Shown here: positions 43,511 through 50,323 of the stretch, piece after piece
Position numbering within the stretch: position 1 is the first letter of the stretch
Layout of the letters: the number at the start of each line of letters is the position of its first letter
Source: Hallerella sp964587155
Lineage (GTDB): Bacteria > Fibrobacterota > Fibrobacteria > Fibrobacterales > Fibrobacteraceae
DNA length: 64,000 nucleotides
Reading direction: 5' to 3'
NCBI GenBank assembly: GCA_964587155.1
Contig: CAZPKF010000001.1
Span: 124,001 to 188,000 of the forward strand
Made by a program: the position numbers and the translations under genes
The notes under the pieces: model-generated
What the model was told of the DNA's origin: nothing
Databases searched by the model: none
Seen by the model: only the letters and a program-made list of their open reading frames with translations

Positions 43511-43518
43511 GCTGCGGA

Positions 43519-44067
43519 ATGAATCTTTACGTGGAATGTTTTAAAACGTTTTTTAAAATCGGACTTTTCACGTTTGGCGGTGGCTATGCGATGATTCCGC
43601 TTATTGAATCCGAAGTCATCGATAAAAAACGGTGGATTTCCAAAGAAGAATTTCTGGATTTGATTGCCATTGCACAAAGTTGTCCAGGCGTTTTCGCCAT
43701 CAACATCAGTATTTTTATCGGTTACCGTTTGCAGGGTGTCAAAGGGGGTGTTCTTTGCGCATTGGGAACGGCGTTACCGTCTTTTTTCATCATTTTGTTG
43801 ATAGCGATGTTTTTCCACCGGTTCAAGGATAATTCCGTTGTCGCGGCTCTTTTCCGGGGAATTCGCCCGGCGGTTGTCGCCTTGATCGCCGTGCCGACCT
43901 TCAACATGGCGAAAAAGGCGAAGCTTCATTTTTACTCGGTTTGGATTCCGGTCCTTGCTGCCCTTTTGATTTGGCTGTGGGGAGTTTCGCCCATTTTGAT
44001 TATTTTGGCTGCCGGCGTTTGCGGATTCTTTGCCGGAAAGTTTGAAGACCGGCGAAAGGAAAAGTGA
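43519..44067 (+). CDS. chrA: Chromate-type transporter, first half
   Basis: 182 residues, about five membrane segments. The chromate_transp domain hallmarks FGGGYAMIPLIESEV and AIAQSCPGVFAINIS are present. It is a single-domain (short) ChrA-type subunit; the second half follows with a one-base overlap. Family members export chromate or move sulfate-like or other anions, and many act elsewhere, so the substrate is unknown. It begins eight bases after the SprA-like gene and presumably shares its transcript, which is an unusual pairing. Confidence 0.88.
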   Translation: MNLYVECFKTFFKIGLFTFGGGYAMIPLIESEVIDKKRWISKEEFLDLIAIAQSCPGVFAINISIFIGYRLQGVKGGVLCALGTALPSFFIILLIAMFFHRFKDNSVVAALFRGIRPAVVALIAVPTFNMAKKAKLHFYSVWIPVLAALLIWLWGVSPILIILAAGVCGFFAGKFEDRRKEK

Positions 44068-44648
44068 TGCTCTATCTTTCTCTGTTCATCACGTTTTTTA
44101 AGATAGGCCTGTTCGGATTTGGCGGCGGCTACGGGATGCTTTCGCTTATCCAGCGCGAAGTCGTGTTTCATCATGGTTGGATGACCTCTGGAGAATTTAC
44201 CGATATCGTCGCAATTAGCCAAATGACTCCCGGACCCGTGGGAATCAACACGGCAACGTACGCGGGGTATACGGCTTTGCAAAATACGGGAGCGGGAATT
44301 TCCCTTTGTATCTTGGGAAGTTGTCTTGCGACGTTTGCCTTGGTCTTACCTTCGCTGATTCTGATGCTTTTCATCAGCCGTTATTTTATGAAGTACAAAG
44401 ACCATCCTTCGGTGCGTCATGTGTTTGACGGGCTTCGTCCGGCCGTTGTGGGACTGCTCGCCGCGGCGACATTAATGCTCATGACGCGGGAAAATTTCGG
44501 TTCGTTTGCAGAAGACAAAATCGGATTTCTTTTTTCTGTTTCCCTGTTCGCTTTGACATTTGTCTGTGTGAAATTTTTGAAAATCGGTCCCATTAAAATG
44601 ATAGGTGTTTGCGCAGTGCTCGGATTGGGATTTGAATTTTTAACATAG
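44067..44648 (+). CDS. chrA: Chromate-type transporter, second half
   Basis: 193 residues, about five membrane segments, with the paralogous hallmarks FGGGYGMLSLIQREV and AISQMTPGPVGINTATYAG. Together with the previous gene it makes the usual two-domain ChrA in split form. The ATG shares its A with the previous stop (TGATG). A heterodimer is expected. The C-terminal part is a run of hydrophobic helices with few charges. Confidence 0.88.
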   Translation: MLYLSLFITFFKIGLFGFGGGYGMLSLIQREVVFHHGWMTSGEFTDIVAISQMTPGPVGINTATYAGYTALQNTGAGISLCILGSCLATFALVLPSLILMLFISRYFMKYKDHPSVRHVFDGLRPAVVGLLAAATLMLMTRENFGSFAEDKIGFLFSVSLFALTFVCVKFLKIGPIKMIGVCAVLGLGFEFLT

Positions 44649-44702
44649 ACTGTGCTGCAGAACCGCTGTTTTGTTAATTTGGGGAAAACAAAGAAGGCCA
44701 AA

Positions 44703-45404
44703 ATGTTTCGAATTCATGAAATGGTGACGACTAGCCGTTCGGATTGTCACGGTAAACTCAAACTTTTTTCAGCTTTTCAAATGTTGCAGGATTGTTCCGA
44801 ACTCTGGTTGGATTCGGCAACTGTTTTCCGGGATTATTTAAAGCAAAACGGATTGGCACAACTTTTGGCATCGAGACAGGTTGAAATCATCCGCGTTCCG
44901 GAGTATAAAGAAGAACTCACCGTAGAAACGAGCGTGTTTGATTGCCAACCGCTTTTCGGTTTCCGCAACACGTTCATTTACGATGCAGCGGGAAATCCGT
45001 GTTATAAAACGTGGAGTTTGGGCGTTTTTGTTGAACTGGCGTCTGGAAAAATGAAAAAGCTCCCGGCAGAGGTGATGAATGCGACGGTGATGGATTCTAA
45101 ATTGGAAATGAATTATGGCGAACGGAAAATCGCATTGCCCGAGGGAAAATTTCAAACGTTTTCGCCGGTTGCGGTGGAACGCAACGACATCGACTATAAC
45201 GGTCACATGAACAATGCGCATTATGTGCGTTTAGCGATGGAGTGCCTGCCGGAGGACTTTGCGACGAAAACGGTTCGCGTTGAATACAAAATTCCAGCCA
45301 AGCGGGGAGAAGTCTTGGTGCCGGAAATGCTCTTGTTGAAAAATCGGGCGTATATCAAATTGATGAAAGGGAACTCCGCTGCTGCGGTTCTTGAATTCGG
45401 ATAA
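44703..45404 (+). CDS. Acyl-ACP thioesterase family protein
   Basis: 233 residues. Two hotdog domains, each about 110 residues: the first contains SRSDCHGKLKLFSAFQMLQD and SRQVEIIRVPEYKEEL, the second VERNDIDYNGHMNNAHYVRLAMECL. The Asn and His in DIDYNGHMNN are typical catalytic or binding residues of FatA/FatB-type acyl-ACP thioesterases, which release fatty acids from acyl-ACP. Its role could be fatty-acid chain-length control or release for membrane lipids. GAAGG lies before the ATG. It ends two bases before a perfect inverted-repeat terminator. Confidence 0.85.
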   Translation: MFRIHEMVTTSRSDCHGKLKLFSAFQMLQDCSELWLDSATVFRDYLKQNGLAQLLASRQVEIIRVPEYKEELTVETSVFDCQPLFGFRNTFIYDAAGNPCYKTWSLGVFVELASGKMKKLPAEVMNATVMDSKLEMNYGERKIALPEGKFQTFSPVAVERNDIDYNGHMNNAHYVRLAMECLPEDFATKTVRVEYKIPAKRGEVLVPEMLLLKNRAYIKLMKGNSAAAVLEFG

Positions 45405-45406
45405 AA

Positions 45407-45441
45407 TTAAAAGGAACTTGTCAATGACAAGTTCCTTTTAA
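45407..45441. terminator. Bidirectional terminator between the thioesterase gene and tRNA-Glu
   Basis: A perfect 16-base stem (45407-45422 with 45426-45441) encloses the loop AAT. The outer bases run TTAAAA and TTTTAA, giving a T-run on each strand. It separates two convergent units by two bases on one side and one base on the other. Confidence 0.85.
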
Positions 45442-45442
45442 G

Positions 45443-45515
45443 TACCCCCAACGGGATTCGAACCCATGTTCTGGGAATGAAAATCCCATGTCCTAGGCCT
45501 CTAGACGATAGGGGC
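45443..45515 (-). tRNA. tRNA-Glu (anticodon UUC)
   Basis: 73 bases on the minus strand. The 7-base acceptor stem (GCCCCTA with TGGGGGT) includes wobble pairs, the D arm reads TCGTCTAGAGGCCTAGGA, the anticodon stem is TGGGA/TCCCA with loop TTTTCAT and anticodon TTC, and the T loop is TTCGAAT. The discriminator is A. CCA is not encoded, so it must be added after transcription. The D-arm pattern is typical of tRNA-Glu/Gln; UUC reads GAA and GAG. Confidence 0.96.
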
Positions 45516-45530
45516 ATCGCTTAGATGTGC

Positions 45531-45560
45531 CAAATATAGGAAACTATTTCACTTCGTCAA
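45531..45560 (-). promoter_or_regulatory. Promoter of tRNA-Glu
   Basis: On the minus strand TTGACG (45555-45560), a 16-base spacer, then TATATTTG (45531-45538). The latter matches both a relaxed sigma-70 -10 hexamer (TATATT) and the Bacteroidota box TAnnTTTG. The tRNA 5' end lies 15 bases downstream. Confidence 0.7.
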
Positions 45561-45587
45561 GGGGTAAAATTTAAAATTCTATTTTTT

Positions 45588-47162
45588 ATGGCGATGAATC
45601 TTTCCCGATGGTTGAAACGGAACGCAAAAATGGCTCTTTGGCGGGTTTTCCCGCTGGTTTTGCTTGCCAGTCTCGCCGATGCGGCTCTATTGTTTGCCGT
45701 TCGGCTGCTGATGAAAATTTTAGACGGCACAGCTCCGGTGACTTTGGGTGTGTGGCTTGGGGGAACGATTTTTTTGGTCGTTTTGCGTTGGGCTTTTTCT
45801 TTTTTTCGGGGAGTGGCGCTGGAAAAGGCGGAAAGAAGGGTGGAATGGGGGCTTTCTGTCTGGTTTTCTCGCCGGTTGAGAACCCTTTCTCCGAATTTTT
45901 ATCACGAAAGAGAGGCGGACAAACGTCTGATGGTCGCTTATGATTCTATCCGCGCAATTGGTTTGGGCGTGGAAACGGCGATGCAGACGTTGCAGGCTGT
46001 TTTGCAGCTGGCCATTTTTTTGCCGGTGCTGTTTGTCATCTCCTTTCGGCTGACTTTGCTGGTTCTTGTCGTCGTCTTGCCGGTAATATCCTTTGTGCAA
46101 AAGAAAATGCATGCGATGAAACCCTCTATCGAAAAGGAAATGGCGGATAGGGGCGCTTTGCGCTCAGCGATGGAAGACTCGAAGCGCTTTTTCCGGTTGT
46201 GGAGCTCTCCGGAAGACCTTTCTCAAATTGTCCGCGCACTTTTTGGAAAATCGCAGGCGGTTTTTGAATCCGGAATGGCCGTGGGGAAGCGGAGCGTTGC
46301 CTTATCGCAGGGAATGGAAGCTCTTTCCGTCATCTCGGTTGTTGGCGTTTTGGCTTTTTGCGCATGGATGATTTTGCAGGGGAATTTAGACGGCGAAGGT
46401 TTGATTCTTTATTGTTCGGCGCTATTCCTCTGTTACAAACCGGTGAAAGAATGTTCGCGTCTTTTGCCGCAGATGCGCTTGTCTAAAAGTGCGCTAGGAG
46501 CAATGTTGGAACTTGAAAAAATTCCCCGTAAAGGGCGCTTGCCATTGCACGATAAAGAATCTCTTGAATTTTCGCAGGTCGATTTTTCTTATTCGACAAA
46601 GCAGACTGCGTTGAAAGTATTCGAAGGCTTGAATGTCTCGTTGGATTCCCATCGCCCTGTTTTGTTGAAGGGTCCCAACGGCTGTGGAAAATCTACGTTT
46701 TTCAAATTGGTTGCCGGACTTGAATTTCCTTTGTCAGGGAATATTCGATTGCCGCGGAAGTTCGCTTCGCACGGCGTATTTTCCGTGTCACAGGATTTGA
46801 TGCTCCCTCCGCGTGAATTTGTACGAAATCGACTAAAGCGTTTGATGGAAAATGCGGCGTTTGATGATTTTTTTCAAACAGTCGATGGAAAACGGCTCTT
46901 TTCACAACAAGGACTTTCTGGGGGGGAGCGTGCGAAAGTGGCTCTTTTATGGGCCCTTTCCTCATCGTCGAAATTGATCATTCTCGATGAACCGTTTGCT
47001 TTTGTGGCGCAAAAAGAACGTTCGCGGATTCTTGAATCGTTTTTGCAGGCATCGGCCTCGTGTGAAAAATGGGTGCTGATGGCTAGTCATGATCCGCTGC
47101 CGGAATCTCTTGAATCCCGATTTGAAATTCTGGATTTTAAACGCCTCAAGGAGTGTGTGTGA
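45588..47162 (+). CDS. ABC exporter-type half transporter
   Basis: 524 residues. The N-terminal half (to about 300) has five or six membrane helices of exporter type. The C-terminal ATPase carries Walker A GPNGCGKST, signature LSGGERAKVAL, Walker B LIILDEP and H-loop ASHD. After Walker B the expected D-loop SALD is replaced by FAFVAQKE, which is unusual. Exporters of this class form homodimers that move lipids, peptides or drugs out of the cytoplasm; the substrate is unknown. It is followed by an ICMT-like gene overlapping by four bases, so cotranscription with waaA is likely and an envelope-related substrate is plausible. Confidence 0.88.
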   Translation: MAMNLSRWLKRNAKMALWRVFPLVLLASLADAALLFAVRLLMKILDGTAPVTLGVWLGGTIFLVVLRWAFSFFRGVALEKAERRVEWGLSVWFSRRLRTLSPNFYHEREADKRLMVAYDSIRAIGLGVETAMQTLQAVLQLAIFLPVLFVISFRLTLLVLVVVLPVISFVQKKMHAMKPSIEKEMADRGALRSAMEDSKRFFRLWSSPEDLSQIVRALFGKSQAVFESGMAVGKRSVALSQGMEALSVISVVGVLAFCAWMILQGNLDGEGLILYCSALFLCYKPVKECSRLLPQMRLSKSALGAMLELEKIPRKGRLPLHDKESLEFSQVDFSYSTKQTALKVFEGLNVSLDSHRPVLLKGPNGCGKSTFFKLVAGLEFPLSGNIRLPRKFASHGVFSVSQDLMLPPREFVRNRLKRLMENAAFDDFFQTVDGKRLFSQQGLSGGERAKVALLWALSSSSKLIILDEPFAFVAQKERSRILESFLQASASCEKWVLMASHDPLPESLESRFEILDFKRLKECV

Positions 47163-47734
47163 AAACGCTTTACCGTTTCCGCGGAATTGTTTTGGGATTC
47201 TTGGCCGTTTTGCTATGGCTTTTTCCGCCTTCCGAGGGGCGAATTCCGGCCTCGGTTGGAGTTTTGGCGTTGGTGGGGCTTGTTGTTCGCATTGAAGCGC
47301 GCCGTGTGATTGGAGAACATACCCGTGGCGCAGAACAGGAAGCTCCGCGGTTGGTGACCGAAGGGATTTATTCCCGCGTCCGACATCCGCTATACCTTTC
47401 CAATTTGTGCTTTTGTTATGCGTTTGTCCTGTTTCATTTGGGTCTTTGTTTCGAATCGTTTGCCTTTGCTGTTTTGGTTACTTTGTTTGAATACGGACTT
47501 TCGCGTTCCGAAGATTCTTTTTTGAAAAAACATTTTGGGGATTCCTTCGATGAATGGAAAAAGGCTGTGCCCATGTTTATTCCCCAAATCCGCGAGGCGA
47601 AAACACAGCACCCTTTCAAAAGGCCCGTACTTGCGGCGTTCTTTGCGGACCGCTGGACGTGGTTTTGGCTTGCGTTTTATACATTGTCTTTGATTTTGCG
47701 GCGACAGTTGGATTTGCCGTTTGCTTATGGATAA
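47159..47734 (+). CDS. Isoprenylcysteine carboxyl methyltransferase-like membrane protein
   Basis: 191 residues, about four membrane helices. The characteristic block TEGIYSRVRHPLYLSNL and later SEDSFLKKHFGDSFDEWK match bacterial ICMT/PEMT-type proteins, which bind S-adenosylmethionine and methylate lipids or other small molecules. The substrate is unknown. GTG at 47159 is chosen because AAGGAG lies five bases upstream; it overlaps the ABC stop by four bases. Its neighbours are an exporter and waaA, so membrane lipid modification is a fair guess. Confidence 0.8.
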   Translation: MKTLYRFRGIVLGFLAVLLWLFPPSEGRIPASVGVLALVGLVVRIEARRVIGEHTRGAEQEAPRLVTEGIYSRVRHPLYLSNLCFCYAFVLFHLGLCFESFAFAVLVTLFEYGLSRSEDSFLKKHFGDSFDEWKKAVPMFIPQIREAKTQHPFKRPVLAAFFADRWTWFWLAFYTLSLILRRQLDLPFAYG

Positions 47735-47741
47735 GGTCGCC

Positions 47742-48938
47742 ATGTTTGGAATCCGAACTTTTCAAAGAACGTTGGGTGTCGCAGCCCGAGTCGCCTGCGA
47801 CATACCCTCTTTGAACAGGAAATTCAAAATTCGGGAAAGAGTTTCTGGCCCGTTTCCAGAAGGTCCTTGTGTTTGGATGCATGGAGCGAGTCTTGGCGAA
47901 TGCAAAATGCTTTTATCCCTTTTTCCGTTTTTAAAAAAAGACGTTCCGGAAATGCCGCCCGTTGTTTTGACAACGCAAAAGGCGGAAGTCCTTGCGTTTT
48001 TGAAGCCTTTGGCGAAAAATTTGGGAATACAGATGTGCATGGCTCCGCTCGACACGCCGTGTTCCGTGAAAAATTTTGTGAAATGCGCAAAACCCGCGGT
48101 GTTGGTCCTTGCCGAAAATGAACTTTGGCCCGGCTATTTGGATGCCATGCGAAAATTATCCAAAGCGCCACGAATCGCACTTGTTTCCGGACGTTTTCGC
48201 CGTTGCGCGGATGTTCGGAATTTCGACGCCATCGGATTTGCCTGTATGCAAACGGATGCCGATTTGACGCGCTTTGTCGCCGCTGGGGATTATCTGATTT
48301 CTCACAAGGCGATTGTCGGAGGAAATTGGAAATTGCTTTCGTGGGCAAAGTCCGGGGAAAATTCCGCTTGCCCGAAAAATCCGAGGGTGGACGCAGCCTT
48401 TCTCTCTTTTCATTGGAAAGAGCGTAAGCCTCTTTTGAAAATGCTCGAATTGGCAGCGAAGCGGGGCGAAGTGATTGTTTTCGCTCCACGGCGTAGCGGC
48501 GACTTGGAAAAATTTAATCCGTTTTTTGGACAACAAAAAATCAAGACGGTGAAATGGCCCGAACTCAAACCGGGATGTGTTTCGGTTGTGGAAGGTTACG
48601 GAAAATTGTCCGAGGTATTGGCTGAGTCAAAAATATCCGTCATCGGTGGATCGTTTTCGCGGACGCTTGGCGTGCATGATTTTTGGGAGCCTTTGAAAAT
48701 GGGCGTGACAACGTGTATCGGCCCATATTGCCGCGGGCAACGGGCTGCGGTGAGTGCGCTTCTCCGGGAAGGCGCTCTGATTCAGATAACGTCACCAGAA
48801 AAATTGGGAAAACGTCTTTCTGCAAATCCAGAAACGGTGGAACGTTTTCTTTGCCGGGAACGGGAAAAGGTTATTTCGTCATATGATGCGTTCGTAGAAT
48901 ACGTTCGCCGAACTTTGAACTTGGAGGCATTCCAATGA
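47742..48938 (+). CDS. waaA: 3-deoxy-D-manno-octulosonic acid transferase
   Basis: About 398 residues. WaaA adds Kdo to lipid A on the inner face of the inner membrane. Family signatures appear in variant form: WMHGASLGE in place of WIHAVSVGE, VLAENELWPG in place of VETELWPN, and the C-terminal binding stretch IGGSFSRTLGVHDFWEPLKMG. The short N-terminal hydrophobic region is weaker than usual. The ATG at 47742 has AAGG five bases upstream; an earlier ATG at 47727 is possible. It overlaps ispH by four bases. Kdo transferase implies LPS. How many Kdo residues it adds cannot be read. Confidence 0.9.
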   Translation: MFGIRTFQRTLGVAARVACDIPSLNRKFKIRERVSGPFPEGPCVWMHGASLGECKMLLSLFPFLKKDVPEMPPVVLTTQKAEVLAFLKPLAKNLGIQMCMAPLDTPCSVKNFVKCAKPAVLVLAENELWPGYLDAMRKLSKAPRIALVSGRFRRCADVRNFDAIGFACMQTDADLTRFVAAGDYLISHKAIVGGNWKLLSWAKSGENSACPKNPRVDAAFLSFHWKERKPLLKMLELAAKRGEVIVFAPRRSGDLEKFNPFFGQQKIKTVKWPELKPGCVSVVEGYGKLSEVLAESKISVIGGSFSRTLGVHDFWEPLKMGVTTCIGPYCRGQRAAVSALLREGALIQITSPEKLGKRLSANPETVERFLCREREKVISSYDAFVEYVRRTLNLEAFQ

Positions 48939-49867
48939 AAAAATTGTATTTGGCCAGTCCGCGTGGTTTTTGCGCCGGAGTGGATAGGGCGTTGCATATT
49001 GTAACGCGCGCCATTGAAAAATTTGGAGTTCCCATTTACGTTCGCCACGAGATTGTGCACAATGCGTTCGTGGTGAACCGTTTTCGCAAACAGGGAGCGA
49101 TTTTTGTCGAAGATTTGCGCGAAGTCCCCGAAGGGGGAACTGTCGTGTTTTCTGCACATGGGGTGCCCGAGAAAGTTTATGCCGAAGCGCGGGAAAGGCG
49201 TTTGCATGTTTTGGACGCAACTTGTCCGCTGGTTCAACGCGTTCACATGAGTGCGAAACGGCACCATGCGGCGGGTTGTCACGTTGTGCTGATTGGGCAT
49301 GCAGGCCATGCAGAAGTTGAAGGTCATTTGGGGCAGCTCCCGGAAGGTTCCATGACGCTTATCCGCAATGAAGATGATGTGAAAAAGCTTTCGTTTCCGC
49401 CGGGAACAAAACTCGCTTATATCACGCAGACAACGCTTTCCGTTTCGGAATCCAAGGGGATTATCGAAGCTTTGCGTGCCGCTTTCCCTGAAATAGAAGG
49501 GCCGCTGCGCGGGGATCTTTGCTATGCGACGGGAAATCGGCAGGGGGCAGTCTCTTCGCTGAGTGATAAAGTGCAATTCCTTCTGATTGTAGGCTCCAAG
49601 AATTCTTCCAATTCGAACCGCCTGGCCGAGTTGGGGCGGATGCATGGGATACCGTCCAAGCTGATAGATAGCGTCCAGGATATTGATGCGGGATGGTTTG
49701 ACGGTGTTGATGTCGTGGGCCTTTCTAGCGGTGCCAGCGCCCCGGAAGATTTGGTGCAAGAAGTTGTCGCCTGGATGCGCGAGCGGTATCCGGAACTGGA
49801 AATTGAAAATTGGACGACGATGCAGGAAAAGATCAAGTTCCCGCTGCCAAATGAACTTGCACCTTGA
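48935..49867 (+). CDS. ispH: 4-hydroxy-3-methylbut-2-enyl diphosphate reductase
   Basis: 310 residues. Last step of the MEP isoprenoid pathway, giving IPP and DMAPP from HMBPP through a [4Fe-4S] cluster. The three conserved cysteines are Cys13 (RGFCAGV), Cys97 (DATCPLV) and Cys196 (GDLCYATGNRQ). The substrate-binding motif HAEVEGH and ITQTTLS are also present. It begins with ATGA overlapping waaA. Supplies isoprenoid carriers used by the neighbouring envelope genes (undecaprenyl phosphate for MurJ, LPS). Confidence 0.96.
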   Translation: MKKLYLASPRGFCAGVDRALHIVTRAIEKFGVPIYVRHEIVHNAFVVNRFRKQGAIFVEDLREVPEGGTVVFSAHGVPEKVYAEARERRLHVLDATCPLVQRVHMSAKRHHAAGCHVVLIGHAGHAEVEGHLGQLPEGSMTLIRNEDDVKKLSFPPGTKLAYITQTTLSVSESKGIIEALRAAFPEIEGPLRGDLCYATGNRQGAVSSLSDKVQFLLIVGSKNSSNSNRLAELGRMHGIPSKLIDSVQDIDAGWFDGVDVVGLSSGASAPEDLVQEVVAWMRERYPELEIENWTTMQEKIKFPLPNELAP

Positions 49868-49918
49868 CGAAATCCGCCAAATTAACTAATGTTGTCTCCA
49901 AAAACACGGAGTTATACG

Positions 49919-50140
49919 ATGAGCCGTATTTGTCAAGTTTCTGGAAAAGGTGCCCTCGTCGGCAACATGGTTTCTCATTCCAACCGCAAGAAGTTGGTCA
50001 AGCAGTTCCCGAACCTTCAAACGAAGCGTTTCTACGTTCCGGAAGAAGACCGTTGGGTTTCTCTCCGCGTAAGCGCTGCGGGTCTCCGCACAATTGCAAA
50101 GCGCGGCATTTTTGCCGTCGTGAAAGAACTCGGCATTTAA
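49919..50140 (+). CDS. rpmB: 50S ribosomal protein bL28
   Basis: 73 residues. Begins MSRICQVSGKGALVGN and continues with NLQTKRFYVPEEDRWVSLRVSAAGLRTI, matching bL28. A zinc form would have two CxxC pairs; only one cysteine is seen, so it is the zinc-free type. The start at 49919 follows GGAG. It stands 51 bases after ispH, with a strong terminator downstream, and could be transcribed from its own promoter in that gap. Confidence 0.95.
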   Translation: MSRICQVSGKGALVGNMVSHSNRKKLVKQFPNLQTKRFYVPEEDRWVSLRVSAAGLRTIAKRGIFAVVKELGI

Positions 50141-50163
50141 TCTGTCCGATTTCAACAAAAGCA

Positions 50164-50198
50164 ACCGCTTTGTCTTCAAAGCGGTGTTTTGTGTTTTT
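50164..50198 (+). terminator. Intrinsic terminator after rpmB
   Basis: Stem ACCGCTTTG (50164-50172) with CAAAGCGGT (50177-50185), loop TCTT, followed by a T-rich tail with five T at the end. It lies 23 bases after the rpmB stop. Confidence 0.88.
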
Positions 50199-50309
50199 AA
50201 ATGAAATTTTGAAAAGGATGTGCGTCGAAGATCGTGAACTGCGTTTTCCGCTAGAGTCGGGAAAATGATTTTTTAATCGTTTTATAACATGCCGTTGGAG
50301 TAGGACGGA

Positions 50310-50318
50310 TATATTTTG
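50310..50318 (+). promoter_or_regulatory. T-rich box close to the CotH start
   Basis: TATATTTTG ends six bases before the ATG at 50324. If it is the -7 box, transcription would start at or next to the start codon. No Shine-Dalgarno is visible. Confidence 0.35.
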
Positions 50319-50323
50319 CAAAT

